From the NCBI GenBank assembly GCA_020436025.1, contig JAGQYP010000013.1:1-64000 (forward strand): a DNA stretch of 64,000 nt, in the 5' to 3' direction. The notes beneath the pieces were generated by a model. That model was not told the origin of the DNA. It saw only the letters and a program-made list of their open reading frames with translations, and searched no databases. This document shows positions 58,706 to 64,000 of the stretch, one piece after another (position 1 is the first letter of the stretch; each line of letters begins with the position of its first letter). A program made the position numbers and the translations under genes. This DNA comes from Crocinitomicaceae bacterium (GTDB taxonomy: Bacteria; Bacteroidota; Bacteroidia; Flavobacteriales_D; Crocinitomicaceae).

Positions 58706-60841
58706 TTAAGCTTCAATTTTACCTTTAACTTTAGCGATCACTTGATCAGCAACATTCTTTGGACACTCATCGTAGTGAGAAAACTCCATAGTAGAAGTAG
58801 CTCTACCAGAAGAAATAGTTCTCAACTGAGTTACATATCCAAACATTTCAGAAAGTGGAACTTTAGCTTTGATAACTTTCGCACCAGATCTATCATCCAT
58901 TCCTTCCATCTGACCTCTTCTTCTGTTCAAGTCAGCCACGATATCCCCCATATTTTCTTCTGGAGTAACAACTTCCAACTTCATGATTGGTTCTAAAAGA
59001 ACTGGTCTTGCTTGTGGAATTGCAGCTCTGTAGGCCATTTTAGCACAGACTTCGAATGAAAGAGAATCCGAATCCACTGCGTGGAAAGATCCATCATTCA
59101 ATTCTACTTTCATGCTATCCATTGGGAAGCCAGCAAGAACACCGTTTTTCATTGCTTCTTTGAATCCTTTTTCAACTGAAGGGATAAATTCTCTCGGAAC
59201 GTTACCACCTTTAATGTTGTTAATGAATTCTAATCCTTCTTTTTCAGGATTATCTTGAGGCATGATTTTCACAACGATATCAGCAAATTTACCTCTACCA
59301 CCAGATTGTTTCTTATAAACTTCTCTATGGTCAACGCTACCAGAAATTTTCTCTTTGTAAGAAACTTGAGGCTCACCTTCGTTCACTTCAACTTTAAATT
59401 CTCTTCTCAAACGATCGATCAAGATCTCTAAGTGAAGCTCTCCCATTCCTGAGATTACTGTTTGACCAGAATCCTCGTCAGTAGAAACTCGGAAAGTTGG
59501 ATCTTCTTCAGCCAATTTACCAAGAGCAATACCTAATTTGTCCACATCTGCCTGAGCTTTTGGTTCGATAGCGATACCAATAACTGGCTCTGGGAAAGTC
59601 ATTGATTCAAGAACGATAGGAGATTTCTCATCACACAGTGTATCTCCAGTTCTGATATCTTTAAATCCAACAGCAGCACCAATATCACCAGCACCGATAT
59701 TCTCGATAGCATTTTGCTTATTTGAGTGCATTTGGAAAATTCTTGAAATTCTTTCTTTCTTTTCAGTTCTAGTGTTCCAAACATAAGAACCAGCATCTAG
59801 TTGTCCAGAGTAAACTCTGAAGAAACACAATCTTCCTACGAAAGGATCCGTAGCGATTTTAAATGCCAAAGCAGAAAAAGGAGCATCATAACTTGGCTCT
59901 CTCTTCTCAGTTTGTTCTGTTTTTGGGTTTGTTCCTTCGATTGCACCAATATCCATTGGAGAAGGTAAGAATGCCATAACAGCATCCAACATCGTTTGAA
60001 CACCTTTGTTTTTGAATGCAGAACCACACATTACAGGTTGGATCGACATATCAATAGTTGATTTTCTAATCGCTGCATGCATTTCCTCAACAGTGATAGA
60101 ATCTGGATCTTCGAAGAATTTCTCCATCAAAGCTTCATCAGACTCTGCAACAGCTTCAACTAATTTCTCTCTCCATTCGTTAGCTTCATCCACTAGGTCA
60201 GCTGGAATATCGAAAAGCTCATAAGTCATCCCCATGTCTTCCTCGTTCCAAGAAACCCCTTTCATTGTGATCAAGTCAACCACACCTTTGAAATCGTCTT
60301 CAGCTCCGATTGGAATTTGAAGTGGAATTGGATTTCCACCTAATCTTTCTCTTACTTCAGTAACGCATCTGAAAAAATCCGCTCCAGCTCTATCCATTTT
60401 GTTAACAAAACAAATTCTTGGAACACCATATTTATCAGCTTGTCTCCATACAGTTTCAGACTGTGGCTCAACACCAGAAGCAGCACAAATCAATGCAACT
60501 GCACCATCCAAAACTCTTAAAGATCTTTCAACCTCAACAGTAAAGTCAACGTGACCCGGAGTATCAATAATGTTTACTCTATATTCTTTAGTAGCATCAA
60601 CAGCTTGTCCCTGAACAGTTGGGTATTTCCAGAAACAAGTAGTTGCAGCAGAAGTAATTGTGATACCTCTTTCCTGCTCTTGCTCCATCCAGTCCATTGT
60701 AGCAGCACCATCATGCACCTCACCGATTTTGTGAGAAATTCCTGTATAATAAAGGATACGCTCAGTAGTAGTCGTTTTACCGGCATCTACGTGGGCCATA
60801 ATCCCAATATTTCTAGTATATGTTAAATCTCTTTTTGCCAT
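58706..60841 (-). CDS. fusA: elongation factor G
   Basis: 711 residues. Translocation GTPase with G1 [14 protein letters not shown] (about 17-30), G2 [13 protein letters not shown]3 [17 protein letters not shown]4 NKMDRAG and domain IV sequence [25 protein letters not shown]. This is canonical EF-G rather than EF-G2. It lies between rpsG and rpsJ, 12 bp from each. Confidence 0.98.
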   Translation of the reverse strand: MAKRDLTYTRNIGIMAHVDAGKTTTTERILYYTGISHKIGEVHDGAATMDWMEQEQERGITITSAATTCFWKYPTVQGQAVDATKEYRVNIIDTPGHVDFTVEVERSLRVLDGAVALICAASGVEPQSETVWRQADKYGVPRICFVNKMDRAGADFFRCVTEVRERLGGNPIPLQIPIGAEDDFKGVVDLITMKGVSWNEEDMGMTYELFDIPADLVDEANEWREKLVEAVAESDEALMEKFFEDPDSITVEEMHAAIRKSTIDMSIQPVMCGSAFKNKGVQTMLDAVMAFLPSPMDIGAIEGTNPKTEQTEKREPSYDAPFSALAFKIATDPFVGRLCFFRVYSGQLDAGSYVWNTRTEKKERISRIFQMHSNKQNAIENIGAGDIGAAVGFKDIRTGDTLCDEKSPIVLESMTFPEPVIGIAIEPKAQADVDKLGIALGKLAEEDPTFRVSTDEDSGQTVISGMGELHLEILIDRLRREFKVEVNEGEPQVSYKEKISGSVDHREVYKKQSGGRGKFADIVVKIMPQDNPEKEGLEFINNIKGGNVPREFIPSVEKGFKEAMKNGVLAGFPMDSMKVELNDGSFHAVDSDSLSFEVCAKMAYRAAIPQARPVLLEPIMKLEVVTPEENMGDIVADLNRRRGQMEGMDDRSGAKVIKAKVPLSEMFGYVTQLRTISSGRATSTMEFSHYDECPKNVADQVIAKVKGKIEA

Positions 60842-60853
60842 TGCTAATGTGTA

Positions 60854-61324
60854 TTAAAATCTGAAATGTGAGAATGCTTTGTTGGCTTCAGCCATTCTGT
60901 GTGTATCTTCTTTTTTCTTGTAAGCAGCACCTTCTTCTTTAGCAGCAGCAATAATTTCCCCTGCAAGTTTCTGTGCCATTGATCTTTCATTTCTTTTTCT
61001 AGCATAACCAATCAACCATTTCATAGCCAAAGATTGTTTACGGCTATCTCTTACTGGAGATGGAATTTGGAAAGTCGCACCACCTACTCTTCTAGATCTT
61101 ACCTCAACAGCAGGAGTTACATTATCCAAAGCTTTCTTCCAAGTCTCAAGACCATTAGCATCTTCTACTTTCGTATCTACGATCTCAAGTGCATCATAAA
61201 AAATCTTAAATGCAAGATTCTTCTTACCACTATACATTAAGTTGTTCACAAACTTTGTTACCAAAACATCATTAAACTTTGGATCTGGTAACGTAGGTAT
61301 TCTTTTCGCTTTTCTTCTTCTCAT
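60854..61324 (-). CDS. rpsG: 30S ribosomal protein S7
   Basis: 156 residues with [54 protein letters not shown] and the C-terminal [15 protein letters not shown]. It organises the 30S head and lies 12 bp after rpsL. Confidence 0.98.
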   Translation of the reverse strand: MRRRKAKRIPTLPDPKFNDVLVTKFVNNLMYSGKKNLAFKIFYDALEIVDTKVEDANGLETWKKALDNVTPAVEVRSRRVGGATFQIPSPVRDSRKQSLAMKWLIGYARKRNERSMAQKLAGEIIAAAKEEGAAYKKKEDTHRMAEANKAFSHFRF

Positions 61325-61336
61325 GACAAAGTGCTT

Positions 61337-61711
61337 TTATTTTTTTGGTCTCTTAGCTCCGTACTTAGATCTTCTCTGGAATCTTCCTTCAACACCTGCA
61401 GTATCAAGAGCACCTCTAACAATGTGATATCTAACCCCTGGAAGATCTTTAACCCTTCCACCACGGATCAAAACAATAGAGTGTTCCTGAAGGTTGTGAC
61501 CTTCACCACCTATGTAAGCGTTAACTTCCTTACCGTTCGTTAACCTTACCCTAGCAACTTTTCTCATCGCCGAATTTGGCTTTTTAGGTGTAGCGGTGTA
61601 AACTCTTACACATACTCCTCTTCGCTGCGGACAAGAATCAAGTGCAATCGACTTGGATTTCTTGACGTTCACGGTTCTACCTTTTCTTACTAACTGTTGT
61701 ATAGTTGGCAT
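61337..61711 (-). CDS. rpsL: 30S ribosomal protein S12
   Basis: 124 residues. [11 protein letters not shown] at the start, [20 protein letters not shown] and [15 protein letters not shown]. Lys at both streptomycin-resistance positions (TPKKPNS, RVKDLPG) is wild type, so no resistance allele is visible; Asp in the KDLPG loop is present. First gene of the supercluster, about 55 bp downstream of a strong promoter. Confidence 0.98.
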   Translation of the reverse strand: MPTIQQLVRKGRTVNVKKSKSIALDSCPQRRGVCVRVYTATPKKPNSAMRKVARVRLTNGKEVNAYIGGEGHNLQEHSIVLIRGGRVKDLPGVRYHIVRGALDTAGVEGRFQRRSKYGAKRPKK

Positions 61712-61768
61712 ATTTGCTTATAAATTTTTATACAATATACTTACACCCAAAATTTATTTTTGGGGGTG

Positions 61769-61798
61769 CAAAGATACTGCTTTTTTGTGATTATACAA
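61769..61798 (-). promoter_or_regulatory. promoter of ribosomal protein supercluster (TTG-19-TATCTTTG)
   Basis: Minus strand: TTG at 61798-61796, a 19-nt spacer, TATCTTTG at 61776-61769, then GCACCCCC. The -7 region and start region match both rRNA promoters almost base for base. I see no other strong promoter within the next 17 kb, though internal ones may exist. Confidence 0.85.
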
Positions 61799-61939
61799 GG
61801 CTAACCTAGAAAAAATCAGGATTTTTCAACATTTTTTTGTTTAGGTATACCTGATTGCCTTGTTATACAAGAAATTAGAGAAGAAAAAATATTTTAACTT
61901 TCTCATTTTGAAGGCGAATTTATGAATTCTAGTCACAAC

Positions 61940-61948
61940 TTATCCACA
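61940..61948 (+). promoter_or_regulatory. perfect DnaA-box sequence
   Basis: TTATCCACA matches the consensus DnaA box exactly, 40 bp upstream of the uvrD start. No second box or AT-rich unwinding cluster was seen nearby, so this is not an origin call. Confidence 0.35.
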
Positions 61949-61974
61949 ATACCCTAAAGTATTCCTGAAAAAAT

Positions 61975-61982
61975 TATTTTTG
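61975..61982 (+). promoter_or_regulatory. -7 element 5 nt before uvrD start
   Basis: TATTTTTG matches TAnnTTTG and is followed by CAAAT and the ATG at 61988. Another leaderless-type start. Confidence 0.6.
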
Positions 61983-61987
61983 CAAAT

Positions 61988-64000
61988 ATGAGTTATTTGG
62001 AAAAGTTAAATGAAGCACAAAGGGAAGCCGTAGTCCACACCGAAGGTCCCTCTATGGTAATTGCCGGTGCAGGCTCAGGAAAAACAAGGGTTTTGACCTA
62101 CCGAATTGCTCATTTACTTCATAACGGAGTAGATCCGTTTAGTATTTTGGCACTAACCTTTACCAATAAAGCTGCTCGAGAAATGAAAGAGCGGATCTCA
62201 AAAATTGTTGGGGACACGGATGCCAGAAACATTAGCATGGGAACTTTTCATAGCGTGTTTTCCAAAATATTAAGATTCAATGCAGACAAATTAGGATACC
62301 CTTCTAATTTTACCATCTATGATACTCAGGATTCAAGATCGTTAATTAAAACCATAATTAAGGAACTTGGAATGGATGACAAAATATATAAGCCATCAAT
62401 TGTACATGGAAGAATATCCAGTGCCAAAAATAATTTGATTGGTCCTGCCGCGTATGAAGCAAATGCTGAAATTGTCGGTGAAGACCGCATGAGTGGCAAG
62501 CCCAGATTGTTTGAAATCTATAAGATTTACAATCGAAGATGTTTTAAAGCTGGGGCGATGGATTTTGATGATCTCTTATTTAATACAAATGTTTTATTAA
62601 GAGATTTTCCTGAAGTTTTGCACTTCTATCAACATAAATTTAGATACATTTTAGTTGACGAGTACCAAGACACAAATTACTCTCAATATTTAATAGTTAA
62701 AAAGCTAGCTGCCGTTTTTGAAAACTTATGTGTAGTTGGAGATGATGCTCAGAGTATCTATGCTTTTAGAGGAGCAAATATTGAGAATATTCTGAATTTT
62801 AAGAAGGATTATCCTGATTTTAAATTATTCAAACTGGAGCAAAACTACAGATCCACTAAAACGATTGTAGGAGCTGCGAATAGCATCATTGAAAAAAATA
62901 AAAATCAGATCAAGAAAGATGTATGGACTGACAACACAGGTGGTCACAAAATCAAAGTTTTCCGAACACTAACTGATAATGAAGAAGGAAAAGTAGTCAC
63001 CAATCAAATTTGGGAGATCAAACAAACTGAAAATTGTGACTATGAAGACTTCACCATATTATACCGAACCAATTCACAATCTAGATCTTTTGAAGAGAGT
63101 CTGAGAAAATTGAATATTCCATATAAGATTTATGGAGGCTTGTCTTTTTATCAAAGGAAAGAAATCAAAGACATATTAGCCTATTTTCGGTTATCAGCAA
63201 ACTTGTCGGATGAAGAGAGTTTGAAAAGAATTATCAATTATCCGAAAAGAGGGATAGGAAAAACTACTATTGAAAATTTAGTCGTTGCGGCGAACCATTA
63301 CGAAGTATCAATTTGGAAGGTAATCTCAAATATTCAAAAATATCAGTTGAATTTCGCCTCGGGTGTCATGGCAAAGCTTCATCAATTCGTAACCATGATC
63401 AAGAGTTTTCATGTACGAATGGAATCTGAAGAAGCTTATACCCTAGCACAAGAAATAGCGAGTTCTTCAGGAGTTTTAAAGGATCTTTACGATGATAAAT
63501 CTCCAGAAGGAGTAGCTCGGTATGAAAACATAGAGGAATTGCTAGCCGGGATTAAAGAATTTTCTGAAAGCAGTAGTCAAGAAGAAGATGATCAAAAGCC
63601 GAATTTGGCTGACTTTATGATGGATGTAGCATTATTAACGGATGCAGACCAAGATAAAGAAGAAGATAAGAATAAAGTCACTTTGATGACTGTTCATGCC
63701 AGCAAAGGACTGGAGTTTCCATATGTATTCATTGTCGGCATGGAGGAAAATCTATTTCCTTCGCAATTGTCACTGAATTCGAGATCTGAATTGGAAGAAG
63801 AGCGCCGTTTGTTTTACGTGGCTGTTACTCGAGCTGAAAAACAAGCCTTTCTTTCTTTTGCTACAAGTAGATATCGATGGGGCAAACTGATTACTTCAGA
63901 AGCAAGCAGATTTATTGAGGAAATCGATGAATCCTATTTGGAATGGGAAAATCCATATGCCTCGAATGGAGGAGGTAGATCTCTTAATGCAGGAAGAAGA
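61988..64000 (+). CDS. UvrD/PcrA-family ATP-dependent DNA helicase (3' end outside window)
   Basis: 671 codons are visible and the frame is open at the right edge. A superfamily 1A 3'-5' helicase for nucleotide excision repair and replication-fork upkeep. Motifs in order: Q-motif LNEAQREAV (7-15), Walker A GAGSGKT (27-33), Ia TFTNKAAREMKER, II VDEYQDTN, III GDDAQSIYAFRGA, IV EQNYRST, V TVHASKGLEF and VI FYVAVTRAE. The order and spacing fit UvrD/PcrA rather than RecB or Rep. The start MSYLEKLNEAQ fits family proteins. It is divergent from rpsL. Confidence 0.96.
   Translation, partial: MSYLEKLNEAQREAVVHTEGPSMVIAGAGSGKTRVLTYRIAHLLHNGVDPFSILALTFTNKAAREMKERISKIVGDTDARNISMGTFHSVFSKILRFNADKLGYPSNFTIYDTQDSRSLIKTIIKELGMDDKIYKPSIVHGRISSAKNNLIGPAAYEANAEIVGEDRMSGKPRLFEIYKIYNRRCFKAGAMDFDDLLFNTNVLLRDFPEVLHFYQHKFRYILVDEYQDTNYSQYLIVKKLAAVFENLCVVGDDAQSIYAFRGANIENILNFKKDYPDFKLFKLEQNYRSTKTIVGAANSIIEKNKNQIKKDVWTDNTGGHKIKVFRTLTDNEEGKVVTNQIWEIKQTENCDYEDFTILYRTNSQSRSFEESLRKLNIPYKIYGGLSFYQRKEIKDILAYFRLSANLSDEESLKRIINYPKRGIGKTTIENLVVAANHYEVSIWKVISNIQKYQLNFASGVMAKLHQFVTMIKSFHVRMESEEAYTLAQEIASSSGVLKDLYDDKSPEGVARYENIEELLAGIKEFSESSSQEEDDQKPNLADFMMDVALLTDADQDKEEDKNKVTLMTVHASKGLEFPYVFIVGMEENLFPSQLSLNSRSELEEERRLFYVAVTRAEKQAFLSFATSRYRWGKLITSEASRFIEEIDESYLEWENPYASNGGGRSLNAGRR

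Noticed and set aside
61940-61948. Possible replication origin near uvrD
   Set aside because: Only one DnaA box, no dnaA, dnaN or AT-rich repeat cluster; kept only as a low-interest site.

Overview
The window is a chromosomal segment of a member of the Bacteroidota, probably the Flavobacteriales. Direct signs are TAnnTTTG-type promoters, a fused LpxC-FabZ, a type III glutamine synthetase, the type IX secretion (T9SS) regulator PorX, proteins with T9SS C-terminal sorting domains, BshB1, and Bacteroidota families (DUF2452, DUF3810, DUF4258). It is mostly core and housekeeping DNA with a few family-restricted genes. I see no transposase, phage, CRISPR array or tRNA gene.

Left end (1-9614, almost all minus strand): the 5' end of a 16S rRNA gene runs off the left edge, preceded by two near-identical tandem rRNA promoters. 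A beta-propeller/LytS-type sensor kinase lies directly upstream and points the same way. Next come a DUF4389-like membrane gene interrupted by an in-frame TAA, glutamine synthetase III, a DUF2452 gene, and an unrecognised two-gene operon (7521-9614).

Middle (9895-36710): a double universal stress protein, a T9SS-exported lysyl-endopeptidase-like protease, a five-gene minus operon (MeaB GTPase, S4 protein, sulfatase, outer membrane protein, lipoprotein), a plus run with a phosphoesterase, BshB1 and two paralogous Cys-rich lipoproteins, an FG-GAP T9SS cargo protein, a methyltransferase, a fatty acid hydroxylase, a DUF3810 protein, a TPR/SpoIIE signalling protein and glutamate dehydrogenase. The lipid A operon lpxD-lpxC/fabZ-lpxA-ABC ATPase-efp follows. 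Next to it are an HD phosphohydrolase and, divergently, porX-tsaE-ald-DUF4258.

Right part (36707-61711, minus): a catabolic operon hutU-prodh-BNR protein, the carA-eno unit, then one very long ribosomal protein supercluster from rpsL to rplQ. It includes fusA, secY, infA, rpoA and two short genes, rpmD and rpmJ. A divergent UvrD/PcrA helicase gene runs off the right edge.

Functional themes: (1) growth-rate machinery (rRNA, ribosomal supercluster, EF-G, EF-P, RNA polymerase alpha) driven by promoters with a shared 11-base core and GC-rich start region; (2) glutamate-centred nitrogen metabolism (GlnN, GdhA, HutU, ProDH, Ald); (3) envelope and T9SS biology (lipid A, PorX, two T9SS cargo proteins).

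Most notable observations: a TAnnTTTG -7 element placed exactly 4-5 nt before the start codon of several genes, suggesting leaderless mRNAs; the nonsense codon in the DUF4389-like gene, whose internal repeat shows the expected residue; a MeaB gene whose conserved N-terminus extends upstream of any ATG; the unknown gene pair; and an orphan ABC ATPase lacking the switch histidine.
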